From Bacillota bacterium (lineage in GTDB: Bacteria; Bacillota; Clostridia; Christensenellales; CAG-138): DNA of 64,000 nucleotides. Below the pieces are notes generated by a model, which was not told the origin of the DNA, did no database searches, and saw only the letters and a program-made list of their open reading frames with translations. A program made the translations under genes and the position numbers. The stretch lies in the NCBI GenBank assembly GCA_023455425.1, contig JAEYCM010000037.1:1-64000 (forward strand), written 5' to 3'. Positions 1 through 9,309 of the stretch are shown here, one piece after another (position 1 is the stretch's first letter; the number at the start of each line of letters is the position of its first letter).

Positions 1-150
1 AGGGACGTGTCCCTTGGGCGGAGGTTTGGGGGGACGGAGCCAAGCGCCGCCAGTGACGGAAGAAGCGCGGCGCAGTTCCAGTGAGCAAGGGAGCACAAAC
101 GGTGCGACCATTGCGAACTGTGGGGTCGGCCCCCAACGTACTCCATTGCA
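1..150. repeat. Composite intergenic repeat, right part (copy 1)
   Basis: This GC-rich stretch upstream of leuS matches the right half of the repeats at 7150-7290 and 24920-25040. Shared blocks are a GGGGGGAC run, a CGCCGCC(A/G)GTG..GGCGG hairpin, a CCAGTGAGCAAGGGAGC-like block and GCGACCATTGCGAACTGTG. No protein is supported in it. It is an interspersed repeat family of this genome. No T-box signature (AGGGTGG) precedes leuS within the visible bases. Confidence 0.6.
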
Positions 151-176
151 GTATAAAACGGAGGATAAGAACACAC

Positions 177-2582
177 ATGGCGGACAGGTACGATCCAAGC
201 GTAATCGAGCCGAAATGGCAAAAACATTGGGAGGATACGCACTGCTTTGAAGCGGAAGCCTCCCATGCAAAACCGAAATTCTACGGGCTCATTGAGTTCC
301 CGTACCCCTCGGGCATGGGCCTGCATGTGGGGCACCCGCGCAGCAATACGGCGATCGACATCATCTGCCGCAAGCGCAGGATGGAAGGCTACAATGTGCT
401 CTACCCCATCGGCTGGGACGCGTTCGGCCTGCCCACGGAAAACTATGCCATCAAGACCGGCATCCACCCCGCGGTCGTCACCAAGAACAACGTGGACCAT
501 TTCCGGGAGCAGTTAAAGCGCCTTGGGTTCTCGTTCGATTGGTCGCGCGAGGTGAACACCACCGACCCGAACTATTACAAATGGACGCAGTGGATATTCC
601 TCAAACTGTTTGAAAAGGGCCTTGCCTACAAGGCGGAGATCCCCATCAACTTCTGTACGTCCTGCAAGGTCGGCCTTGCGAACGAGGAAGTAGTGGACGG
701 CGTATGCGAGCGCTGCGGCGGCGCTGTGGTGCGCAAGGTGAAGAGCCAGTGGATGCTCAAAATCACGCAGTACGCGCAGCGGCTCATCGACGATCTCGAC
801 CAGCTCGATTTTATCGAAAAAGTCAAAATCCAGCAGCGCAACTGGATCGGCAGGAGCGAGGGCGCGGAGGTCACCTTCGCTATTGAGGGCTTCCCGGAAG
901 GGTTACGCGTCTTCACTACGCGCCCGGATACGCTCTTTGGCGCGACGTACATGGTCGTTTCCCCGGAGCATCCCATTGTGGAAACGCTCAAGGATAAAAT
1001 CACGAATATCGCGGATGTGCGCGCCTATCAGGATGCGGCGGCCCGCAAATCCGATTTTGAGCGCAGTGAGCTAAGTAAGGAAAAGACCGGCGTGCCGCTT
1101 CTTAGCGTCAATGCCATCAACCCCGTGACCGGTTTGCAAATTCCCGTGTGGATTTCAGACTACGTGCTCATGGGCTACGGCACGGGTGCCATCATGGCCG
1201 TGCCTGCGCACGATGAACGCGACTGGGCGTTTGCAAAGAAGTTCAACCTCCCCATCGTGGAGGTCGTGGCGGGCGGCAACGTGCAGGAGGAGGCGTACAC
1301 CAATACCGAAAGCGGCAAGATGGTCAATTCCGGCTTCCTCAATGGTATGGAGGTCAAGGAAGCCATCCCCGCCATCGCCAACTGGCTGGTGGAAAAGGGC
1401 CTGGGCGAAAAGAAGGTCAACTTCAAGCTCAGGGACTGGGTCTTCTCCCGCCAGCGCTACTGGGGCGAGCCCATCCCGCTGGTCCACTGCGACCACTGCG
1501 GCTGGGTACCTTTACCCGAAAGCGAGCTTCCGCTCGTGCTGCCTGAAATCGAAGAATATATGCCGGGCGAGGACGGTTCCTCCCCGCTTGCGCGCGCCAA
1601 GGACTGGATCAGGACCACCTGCCCCAAGTGCGGCGGGGAAGCGCAGCGCGAAACGGACACCATGCCCCAGTGGGCGGGTTCCTCCTGGTACTTCCTGCGC
1701 TATATCGACCCGCACAACGACAAGGCGCTTGCCGACCCCGAAGAACTCAACTACTGGTCTCCCGTGGACTGGTACAACGGCGGCATGGAGCACACGACGC
1801 TGCATTTGCTCTATTCCCGGTTCTGGCACAAGTTCCTCTATGACATCGGCGTGGTGCCCACGCCCGAGCCTTACCAGAAGCGCACCAGCCACGGCATGAT
1901 CCTGGGCGAAAACGGCGAGAAGATGTCAAAATCCCGCGGCAACGTCATCAATCCGGATGAAATCGTGGACGAGCTGGGCGCCGACACCTTCCGTATGTAC
2001 GAGATGTTCATGGGCGCGTTCGACCAGCCCATCCCTTGGAGCAACACCGGCGCGCGTGGCTGCCGCAGGTTTTTAGACCGCGTGTGGCGCTTGCAGGAAA
2101 TGCTTGCAGGCACGGGTGAGTCCGCCGATATGCGGGGGAAGGTCCATGCCTGCGTCAAGAAGGTGACGGAAGATTACGAGCGCATGAAGTACAATACCGC
2201 CATCGCCGCCATGATGGCGCTGGTGAACGACTTCTACGCGAAAGGCAGTGTCACAAAGGACGAGCTGCATGCGCTCCTCACCATCCTCTCGCCCGTGGCC
2301 CCGCACATTGCGGAGGAAATGAACGAGAGCCTCGGCTTTGGCCCGCTCTACGCCACCCCGTGGCCCAAGTGGGACGAAAGCGCCCTCATTGCGGACAGCA
2401 TTGAGCTTGCCATCCAAATCAACGGCAAGGTCCGCGCCCGCATGATGGCGGCGGCGGACGCGCCGAAGGAGGAAGTGGAAACTGCGGCAAAGGCGCATCC
2501 CGAAATCGCGCCCTTGCTCGAGGGCAAGACGGTGAAGAAGATCATCGTCGTCAAGAATGTGGTGAATATTGTAGCCGTGTAA
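177..2582 (+). CDS. leuS: Leucyl-tRNA synthetase
   Basis: The 801-residue protein charges tRNA-Leu with leucine in the cytoplasm. The class I signatures are visible: PYPSGMGLHVGH (HIGH motif, about residues 40-51) and GEKMSKSRGNV (KMSKS, about residues 580-590), with a CP1 editing domain between (TTRPDTLFGATY, then the GTGAIMAVPAHDERDW block). CxxC pairs (CTSC, CERC, CDHC, CPKC) fit zinc knuckles. An in-frame start at 81 would place translation inside the upstream repeat; the ATG at 177 has a GGAGG 10 bases before it and gives the normal bacterial N-terminus (ADRYDPS). A terminator follows at once, so the gene is probably monocistronic. Length is slightly short but normal for bacterial LeuRS. 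Confidence 0.97.
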   Translation: MADRYDPSVIEPKWQKHWEDTHCFEAEASHAKPKFYGLIEFPYPSGMGLHVGHPRSNTAIDIICRKRRMEGYNVLYPIGWDAFGLPTENYAIKTGIHPAVVTKNNVDHFREQLKRLGFSFDWSREVNTTDPNYYKWTQWIFLKLFEKGLAYKAEIPINFCTSCKVGLANEEVVDGVCERCGGAVVRKVKSQWMLKITQYAQRLIDDLDQLDFIEKVKIQQRNWIGRSEGAEVTFAIEGFPEGLRVFTTRPDTLFGATYMVVSPEHPIVETLKDKITNIADVRAYQDAAARKSDFERSELSKEKTGVPLLSVNAINPVTGLQIPVWISDYVLMGYGTGAIMAVPAHDERDWAFAKKFNLPIVEVVAGGNVQEEAYTNTESGKMVNSGFLNGMEVKEAIPAIANWLVEKGLGEKKVNFKLRDWVFSRQRYWGEPIPLVHCDHCGWVPLPESELPLVLPEIEEYMPGEDGSSPLARAKDWIRTTCPKCGGEAQRETDTMPQWAGSSWYFLRYIDPHNDKALADPEELNYWSPVDWYNGGMEHTTLHLLYSRFWHKFLYDIGVVPTPEPYQKRTSHGMILGENGEKMSKSRGNVINPDEIVDELGADTFRMYEMFMGAFDQPIPWSNTGARGCRRFLDRVWRLQEMLAGTGESADMRGKVHACVKKVTEDYERMKYNTAIAAMMALVNDFYAKGSVTKDELHALLTILSPVAPHIAEEMNESLGFGPLYATPWPKWDESALIADSIELAIQINGKVRARMMAAADAPKEEVETAAKAHPEIAPLLEGKTVKKIIVVKNVVNIVAV

Positions 2583-2598
2583 CAACAGTAAAACGAAC

Positions 2599-2635
2599 AA
2601 AAAGAGGAGCGGAACACCGCTCCTCTTTTTATGCG
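2599..2635 (+). terminator. Rho-independent terminator of leuS
   Basis: A 14-bp stem (AAAAAGAGGAGCGG / CCGCTCCTCTTTTT) with an AACA loop ends in a T run, 17 bases after the leuS stop. Confidence 0.9.
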
Positions 2636-2639
2636 AACT

Positions 2640-2925
2640 CCTTTAGGGGCTTATACACAGTTCACAAAAGTCACGCTGCGTTGCAGCAAGCAGCCGCCTT
2701 GCGTTCCCTTGTTCCCTGGGCTTGCGCTTCGCTTACTCTGCCGCTGGCAGCGCTCGGCTCCGCCCTCTGAACCCCACCTAAGAGACAACATGTATCCAAT
2801 GTCCTGAAACCGATTCACCGGATCGGCTTCTGCCTTATAGGTACCGAGCCCGCTTTTCTTCAGCGCCCCTTAGGAATTTCTTTGATTGACTGTCGATACA
2901 ACTCAAAAGCACTTCCGGCGCATAC
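2640..2925. repeat. Composite intergenic repeat, inverted relative to the 24.8-kb copy
   Basis: The segment GAAACCGATTCACCGGATCGG at 2807-2827 and the following GCCTTATAGG..GCCCGC block are the reverse complement of the block at about 24840-24900. The remainder is GC-rich with short hairpins (CTCTGCCGCTGGCAGCGCTCGG). No convincing gene was found in either strand. Confidence 0.5.
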
Positions 2926-2943
2926 TAGCCGCAAAAGGAGGCG

Positions 2944-3105
2944 ATGCGCATGCAATATAGAACCTCGCGGAACTTAAAAACAAAGGGGCGCGACCGGGTT
3001 ATAAAAAGCGGGAACGTAATGATAACGGATGAAAACGGCCGGTTGCCAATAGACGAGGACGCGATGGTCACGCACGGCAGCTTGCCCAACCCGCACGACG
3101 GCTGA
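2944..3105 (+). CDS. Small hypothetical protein (53 aa)
   Basis: A short reading frame starts at ATG 2944 after a perfect AAAGGAGG site at 2934-2941 and ends in TGA at 3103-3105. A second in-frame ATG at 2950 is also possible. A strong terminator lies 28 bases later. The product is basic at the start and acidic in the middle (ITDENGRLPIDEDAM), with no membrane segment or cysteine. I do not recognise the family. The combination of ribosome-binding site, frame and terminator is what supports it as a gene; codon use is compatible with the host. Confidence 0.6.
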   Translation: MRMQYRTSRNLKTKGRDRVIKSGNVMITDENGRLPIDEDAMVTHGSLPNPHDG

Positions 3106-3132
3106 ACGCACCCGCATAGCAAAATGAGAAGA

Positions 3133-3164
3133 GCCTCTGCCAAGTCAGGCAGAGGCCCTTTTTA
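3133..3164 (+). terminator. Terminator after the 53-aa gene
   Basis: Stem GCCTCTGCC / GGCAGAGGC with a six-base loop, followed by CCTTTTTAT. It lies between convergent genes and ends the small rightward unit. Confidence 0.8.
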
Positions 3165-3172
3165 TGATCGAG

Positions 3173-3835
3173 TTACACTTGCGCGGGCCGCGGCAACGCC
3201 CGCTCCATTGCGCGCTTCACGGGCGGCAGCGCCGCCACGATGATGCACAGCACCACGTCCGGCCCCAAAGCGATGACGTTGTACGCGATGGAGTAGGCCC
3301 ACGGGTTCCAGCCTTCCCACGCGTATTCCGCAAAGAAAATGCCGCCGGAGAGGGTGGAGGCGATGATCCTGCCAATGCCGCCCACGATAAGTCCCATGCT
3401 GATGCTCTTGGGAAACAGCCCCGCGAGGCCGAAGCACATGAACGCCAGCGGGTAGTCAAGCAGCAGCTGTGCCCAGTGGATGACGTACGCGTCCTGTAAG
3501 AGCTGCAACAAGCCCAACGCAAGCCCGGCGATCAAGCCGTTGCGCGTGCCGAAGCGGTTGGCATAGAAAACCACCGGCAAGAGGCTGCACAATGTCAGCG
3601 AGCCGCCCTGCGGCATGCGGAATAGCCGCAGATAGGATAAAAAGAACGAAAGCGCCACGGCCAGCGCGCCGTACACGAGAACCCGTGTCAGGTCCTCCTT
3701 GCCCGCGGCAGGCGCCTGCCGTTGCGCGCGCGTGAGCAGCACGATAAACGTCACGATAAGCGCCGCCGCTACCGCGAATGCCCCCCACGCAAGCGGGGAG
3801 AGCTCCCCCAGAGCCGAGAACAGTGTGAATTCCAT
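3173..3835 (-). CDS. thiT: ECF-type thiamine transporter S component ThiT
   Basis: This 220-residue membrane protein binds thiamine and works with the shared ECF energising module (not in this window) to import it. It has about six hydrophobic segments and the ThiT signature MPQGGS at residues 74-79 after SYLRLFR; W and Y residues in the C-terminal half (WEGWNPWAYSIAYN) match the thiamine-contacting region of the family. The chosen ATG at 3835 follows AAAGGGGA; an upstream in-frame start would fall inside the riboswitch terminator. Expression is controlled by the TPP riboswitch directly upstream, which confirms the substrate. Confidence 0.93.
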   Translation of the reverse strand: MEFTLFSALGELSPLAWGAFAVAAALIVTFIVLLTRAQRQAPAAGKEDLTRVLVYGALAVALSFFLSYLRLFRMPQGGSLTLCSLLPVVFYANRFGTRNGLIAGLALGLLQLLQDAYVIHWAQLLLDYPLAFMCFGLAGLFPKSISMGLIVGGIGRIIASTLSGGIFFAEYAWEGWNPWAYSIAYNVIALGPDVVLCIIVAALPPVKRAMERALPRPAQV

Positions 3836-3896
3836 TTGTTTCCCCTTTCTCTCCAGCCGCTGCGCAAGGTGCAAATCCATACCCGTTTCCACGGAT

Positions 3897-3935
3897 AAAA
3901 AAATTGCCCGTCTCAAATAAAAAGAAACGGGCAAT
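3897..3935 (-). terminator. Riboswitch expression-platform terminator
   Basis: On the minus strand ATTGCCCGT pairs with ACGGGCAAT (3927-3935 with 3903-3911), followed by a run of T (3897-3903). It lies between the TPP aptamer and thiT, so TPP binding probably ends transcription before thiT. Confidence 0.85.
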
Positions 3936-3939
3936 CGGT

Positions 3940-4034
3940 ATTCGCCTCAAGCTCCGCTTCCCTACGTTAGGATTACCTAAACAGGTTCTAAGGGTCTCTC
4001 TCAGCCGGCAGTTGCCAGCGCCCCCAGCGGTGGA
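3940..4034 (-). promoter_or_regulatory. TPP riboswitch (THI element)
   Basis: Reading the minus strand from about 4033, the sequence holds the conserved aptamer blocks: GGGGGCGCTGG, then CTGAGAGAGACCCTTAGAACCTG (given as CTGAGAGAGACC plus GAACCTG), and GGTAATCCTAACGTAGGGAAG (TAATxCxxCGxAGGGA core). These are the hallmark of the thiamine pyrophosphate aptamer. It sits in the leader of thiT and precedes a terminator. Confidence 0.95.
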
Positions 4035-4054
4035 TATTCAATTTTGATGTGCTC

Positions 4055-4083
4055 ATTGTACAGAGTAGTAGCCCGCTTGTCAA
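4055..4083 (-). promoter_or_regulatory. Sigma-A promoter of thiT
   Basis: On the minus strand: TTGACA (4083-4078), 17-base spacer, TACAAT (4060-4055). Transcription would begin about 10-15 bases before the riboswitch. Confidence 0.85.
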
Positions 4084-4150
4084 GTCCTGTGCCAACAAAA
4101 CACCATTGGCGTCAAAAAGGCACACGCTTCGTGGTACGAATGGAATTCAT

Positions 4151-4187
4151 AAAAAAGCCGGGATCCGCTTTGTTTCATCCCGGTCTT
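4151..4187 (-). terminator. Terminator of the 186-aa gene
   Basis: Minus strand ACCGGGAT / ATCCCGGC stem with a 12-base loop and TTTTTT tail, nine bases after the stop of the gene at 4196-4756. Confidence 0.8.
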
Positions 4188-4195
4188 GCAAGCAC

Positions 4196-4756
4196 TCAGC
4201 CAAACATTGCTGGAAACTGCGCGATAATCCCGCGCGTCATATCATCCGCCATATGGAGCGCCTGCTGTTGGATTTGGTCAAATTGATTGATGCTTGCGCC
4301 ATACTCATTGCCGGCAATCTGCATTGCCTCGACCTCCGTCATATACAGGTGGTCATACATCATGGTCTGCCAGTCGATCTCGTCCCAATTGGGATTGATT
4401 TCAGCCAGGAAATTTGCAATATCGTTGGCGTTTTCATACCATTTTACCCGCTGCTCATTGTACGCGCCCATGTCGCCCGCTTTTGCCGCGTTCACCAGTG
4501 CGGCCGCAATAAGAAGGTGATCCCGGAAAAACTCTTCAAATCTCCCTGCGTCGGTTTCCCCATAGATGGGGGTAAGCGCCGCCGCAAAGTCCGCGGGGTT
4601 TTGCAGAAGACGCTCGGTCACTTGTTCCAGGTCGCCGGAATCCGCAAACGTACTTTCTATAAAAGCCCTGGTCCATAAAACATGTTCTATCCACAGCCTT
4701 CGTAACGTGTTTGACAGTTCCACCTGCGCGGGGGTCATACAGACCTGTGTAGCCAT
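4196..4756 (-). CDS. Uncharacterised all-helical protein (186 aa)
   Basis: No signal peptide or membrane segment. The sequence looks like a four-helix bundle built from two similar halves: LWIEHVLWTRAFIES (about residues 21-35) and FFRDHLLIAAALVNAAKAGD (about 76-95), then YDHLYMTEVEAMQIAG (about 133-148). Conserved-looking His and Glu residues in these helices (EH, DH, DHLYMTEVEA) could form a metal site; that is inference only. A strong AGGAGGGATGTT site supports the start. It has its own terminator, so it is probably monocistronic. Similar proteins are common, unnamed genes of Bacillota. Confidence 0.75.
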   Translation of the reverse strand: MATQVCMTPAQVELSNTLRRLWIEHVLWTRAFIESTFADSGDLEQVTERLLQNPADFAAALTPIYGETDAGRFEEFFRDHLLIAAALVNAAKAGDMGAYNEQRVKWYENANDIANFLAEINPNWDEIDWQTMMYDHLYMTEVEAMQIAGNEYGASINQFDQIQQQALHMADDMTRGIIAQFPAMFG

Positions 4757-4840
4757 AACATCCCTCCTAAACGTGCTGCTTCATTCTATGTTATCTGAAG
4801 CAGAATAACCCAATTTAGAAAGGCTGTTTGTACCGCAATT

Positions 4841-5437
4841 TTACCCGGCCGCCTGTTCTTTCTTCCATTGCTCGATGAGCTTAACGAGATCGCTTTCAAA
4901 CACCAGCTCGTCCGTACCCGGAATATCCTCCACGCCGATGTCCACAAGACAAAGGGGAGGAAAGAGCACGCACCACCAGTTCTGACCTTCGGCGTTCCCA
5001 AGCTCCACCCGAAGCGCCTCATAGTTTCCCGAGGGGTATGTCGTACCGCCGTAGGTTTTATCCGGAAATTCCATGACGCCAAACCGCAGCTGCGCGCCGT
5101 AGCCGCAGCCCTGCTCCTTCAAAACGCGGTTCACGGTTTCCAGCACCCCGCCGCCGTCGTTCAAGAGCACTTCCTCGGCCTCCTCTAAAGAGCCCGCGGG
5201 CGCAAATTCCTTAATGAGCGCGTCCCGCACCAAAAGCTTCACGCGCTGGTCCTCTTCGCTGTCGCTGTTGGCCAGGATGTGCAGGCGAAGGACTTCCGGC
5301 GCGCCGTCCTTATGCAGCATCGCCTCCTGCGCGGCAGTGGGGTAATTTTTCATGAGCTTGGGCTGTACCGCCTCATGGTAAAAAAACAGTAATAATACGA
5401 TGGAAATGATCGCCGCAACCGGCCGGATGATACGCAT
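4841..5437 (-). CDS. spoIIR: Stage II sporulation protein R
   Basis: SpoIIR is made in the forespore and secreted to trigger processing of pro-sigma-E by SpoIIGA in the mother cell. The 198-residue product starts with a membrane/signal segment (residues 5-20, IIRPVAAIISIVLLLFFYH) and has the family blocks LRLHILANSDSEEDQ..KLLVRDAL (about 50-75) and NYEALRVELG...NWWCVLFPPLC (about 140-165). The ATG at 5437 follows AGGAGG. The window's flanking genes are not sporulation genes, as is usual for spoIIR. Its presence shows the host lineage can sporulate. Confidence 0.95.
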   Translation of the reverse strand: MRIIRPVAAIISIVLLLFFYHEAVQPKLMKNYPTAAQEAMLHKDGAPEVLRLHILANSDSEEDQRVKLLVRDALIKEFAPAGSLEEAEEVLLNDGGGVLETVNRVLKEQGCGYGAQLRFGVMEFPDKTYGGTTYPSGNYEALRVELGNAEGQNWWCVLFPPLCLVDIGVEDIPGTDELVFESDLVKLIEQWKKEQAAG

Positions 5438-5554
5438 ATACGCCTCCTGTGCATGGTATGTGTAGGATTATGCACAGTTCTATGGCGTTTTAGACACGGG
5501 ATAAAAGAAAAGCCCCGCTTTTTATAAGCAAGGCAGGCTATCTATGGATGGGTC

Positions 5555-5577
5555 TTTAGGGCCGTAACGGCCCTAAA
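5555..5577. other. Perfect hairpin downstream of gltX
   Basis: TTTAGGGCCG / CGGCCCTAAA, 10-bp arms with a 3-base loop. It lies 14 bases after the gltX stop on the minus strand but is not followed by a T run, so it may protect the 3' end or belong to the intergenic repeat family. Confidence 0.5.
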
Positions 5578-5590
5578 CGGGAGTTCAGCT

Positions 5591-7036
5591 TTAGCCGAGC
5601 TTCTTTCTCCCTATCGCAAGCCGCCGCATGGCTTCCTCCCGGCCCAGCAGGTACGCGATTTCAATGGCGCCACCGGGGGTGACAAGCTTGCCCGCAAGCG
5701 CGATGCGCACAGGCCAGAGCAGCGTTCCGTTTTTCATGCCCTGCGCTTCTGCCATGCCGATAAGCAGGGTGTGCAGCGCTTCCTCCGTCCATTCCGGCAG
5801 CGCTTCCAATGCGGGGATCACCATATCCAGCACGGCCTTGGAAACCGTGGAATCCGTCTTGCTCTTTTTGTTGGTAAACAGCTCCGCATCGTAACTTTCG
5901 TCAAGCGCCGCAAAGAAGTCCACCACCGGCGGAATCTGCGCAAATGTCTCCGTACGCGGCTGCAGAATGCGGCACAGCACGCTCGTATCCATATGGCCGA
6001 TGCCCGCTTCTTTGTAATACGGCATGGCATACGCCGTAAACTCCTCGGCGGACAGCGCGCGGATGTATTCCGCGTTGAGCCAGGTGAGCTTCATCGGGTC
6101 GAAGATGGCGGGGGACTTGCTCATGCCGGAAATATCGAACGCATCGATCAGCTCCGCCAATGTAAACTTTTCCCGGTCATCCCCGGGATTCCAGCCCAAA
6201 AGCGCGATGTAGTTGAGCACCGCCTCTTTTAAGTATCCTTTTGCGATCAGGTCCTGGAAGGAAGCGTCGCCCGTGCGCTTAGAAAGCTTGTGCTGCGCGT
6301 CCTTCATGATGGGCGGCATGTGGATGTACTGCGGAATCTCCCATCCAAACGCCTGGTACAACAAATCATACTTCGGCGCAGAAGAAAGATATTCCATGCC
6401 GCGCATGACATGCGTGATCGCCATCATGTGGTCGTCGATCACGTTTGCAAAGTTATAGGTCGGCATGCCGTCGGCTTTAATAAGCACGTTGTCATCGAGC
6501 GTGCTGTTCTCCACCGTAATGCTGCCGAACAACAGGTCGTGGAACGTTGTCGTCCCTTCTTCGGGCACGTTCTGGCGGATGACATGGGGGATGCCCGCAT
6601 CCAGCTTCTTTTGTATTTCGTCCTTGCTCAAGTGCAGGCAGTGCTTGTCGTACTTGAACGTCTCTCCGTGCGCGGTAGCCTCCGCCCGGCGCTCTTCGAG
6701 TTCTTCTTTCGTGCAGAAGCAGCGGTAGGCATGTCCGCTCTCAATCAATTGCTCCGCGTACGGCAAATAGAGCGCCTTGCGCTCGCTCTGCACATAGGGG
6801 CCGTAATCGCCGCCCTTATCCGGGCCTTCGTCCCAATCCATGCCCACGGATTGGAGCGTTTCGTAGATCACGTCCACCGCGCCTTCCACATAGCGTTCCT
6901 GGTCGGTATCCTCAATGCGCAGCAGGAACACGCCCTTATTTTTGCGGGCGAACAGGTAAGCGTAAAGCGCCGAGCGCAGGTTGCCGATATGCATGTACCC
7001 CGTGGGGCTGGGTGCGAAGCGGGTGCGTACTGTCAC
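5591..7036 (-). CDS. gltX: Glutamyl-tRNA synthetase
   Basis: The 481-residue class I synthetase charges tRNA-Glu. Motifs: PSPTGYMHIGNLR at residues 8-20 (HIGH region) and KLSKRTGD near residue 255 (KMSKS-like), with a C-terminal helical anticodon-binding domain of about 150 residues. Length and motifs are typical of bacterial GluRS. The frame runs to the stop at 5591 (LGRKKLG end). Because glnS is present next door, this enzyme may be the discriminating form that does not need to mischarge tRNA-Gln; this cannot be told from the sequence by eye. The intergenic repeat at 7061-7300 separates it from glnS. Confidence 0.96.
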   Translation of the reverse strand: MTVRTRFAPSPTGYMHIGNLRSALYAYLFARKNKGVFLLRIEDTDQERYVEGAVDVIYETLQSVGMDWDEGPDKGGDYGPYVQSERKALYLPYAEQLIESGHAYRCFCTKEELEERRAEATAHGETFKYDKHCLHLSKDEIQKKLDAGIPHVIRQNVPEEGTTTFHDLLFGSITVENSTLDDNVLIKADGMPTYNFANVIDDHMMAITHVMRGMEYLSSAPKYDLLYQAFGWEIPQYIHMPPIMKDAQHKLSKRTGDASFQDLIAKGYLKEAVLNYIALLGWNPGDDREKFTLAELIDAFDISGMSKSPAIFDPMKLTWLNAEYIRALSAEEFTAYAMPYYKEAGIGHMDTSVLCRILQPRTETFAQIPPVVDFFAALDESYDAELFTNKKSKTDSTVSKAVLDMVIPALEALPEWTEEALHTLLIGMAEAQGMKNGTLLWPVRIALAGKLVTPGGAIEIAYLLGREEAMRRLAIGRKKLG

Positions 7037-7060
7037 GGTAGTAGCTCCTTTTTAGCAAAT

Positions 7061-7300
7061 TCAGAATATGAAATATGGGGGCTCTGCCCCCATACCCTCG
7101 CCAAAGGGGCACACCCCTTTGGAATCCCATTTCACGAAACACAAATGCGTTTCCAGGGGGCGCGGGGAGGACATAGCCGAACGCCGCCTGTGGCGGATAC
7201 AGTGAGGCGACGTCCCAGTAAGCAAGGAAGTATTACGAGCGGTTTTGCCGCGATGTAATACGACCATTGCGAACTGTGAGCCCTCCCGCTATGAAATAAA
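7061..7300. repeat. Composite intergenic repeat (copy 2)
   Basis: It contains the GGGGGCTCTGCCCCC hairpin (7079-7094 area), the CCAAAGGGGCACACCCCTTTGG hairpin and the right-hand block with TCCCAGTAAGCAAGGAAG and GCGAACTGTGAGCCCTCCC. These blocks recur in the same order at 24720-25050. It fills the gltX-glnS gap and has no gene. Confidence 0.65.
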
Positions 7301-7348
7301 ATATCTGACGTCGCCGCCGCAGGCGGCGATACCTCAAGAAAAAAGGTA

Positions 7349-8989
<1,641 letters not shown>

Positions 8990-9222
8990 ATGTACACGCT
9001 CCTTTACGCTTTTCATGCAAGTATTGCGGGTTGCCGGGTTTTCATTCCAATATTATCATCTACGCCGGAAGGGTTGTCAATGCTTCTAACCTATCCTACG
9101 CCGCCCCGTAACTATTGGATACGTTTTATAAGAGGAAGTCATACTGTAGTAGCAGGAAGCCGCCCGTATTTTTTATAAGAAGCAACCGCCGGCGTTACAA
9201 ACGCAGGAGGCGTGGTATCTTA

Positions 9223-9240
9223 TTGTTAAGGAGATAACAA
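9223..9240. promoter_or_regulatory. Rex-like operator upstream of NADH oxidase
   Basis: TTGTTAAGGAGATAACAA is an 18-bp palindrome that differs by one base from the clostridial Rex consensus TTGTTAANNNNTTAACAA. Rex represses genes when NADH is low. Placed 70 bases before an NADH oxidase start, next to a plausible -10 (TATCTT, 9216-9221), it fits direct redox control. The assignment is inferred from the motif alone. Confidence 0.6.
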
Positions 9241-9309
9241 AGTTTTAACGCGATAAGCGTCAAAAAACTTGGCAAACTAGAACAACTATCGCCAGAAGGA
9301 GCTTAGGCC

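Noticed and set aside
1..176. T-box leader for leuS
   Set aside because: No AGGGTGG T-box sequence or specifier-type stem is seen; the stretch matches the intergenic repeat family instead.
6290..7258. Long plus-strand frame opposite gltX (322 codons)
   Set aside because: It is a shadow of gltX in GC-rich DNA and runs into the repeat; no protein motifs.
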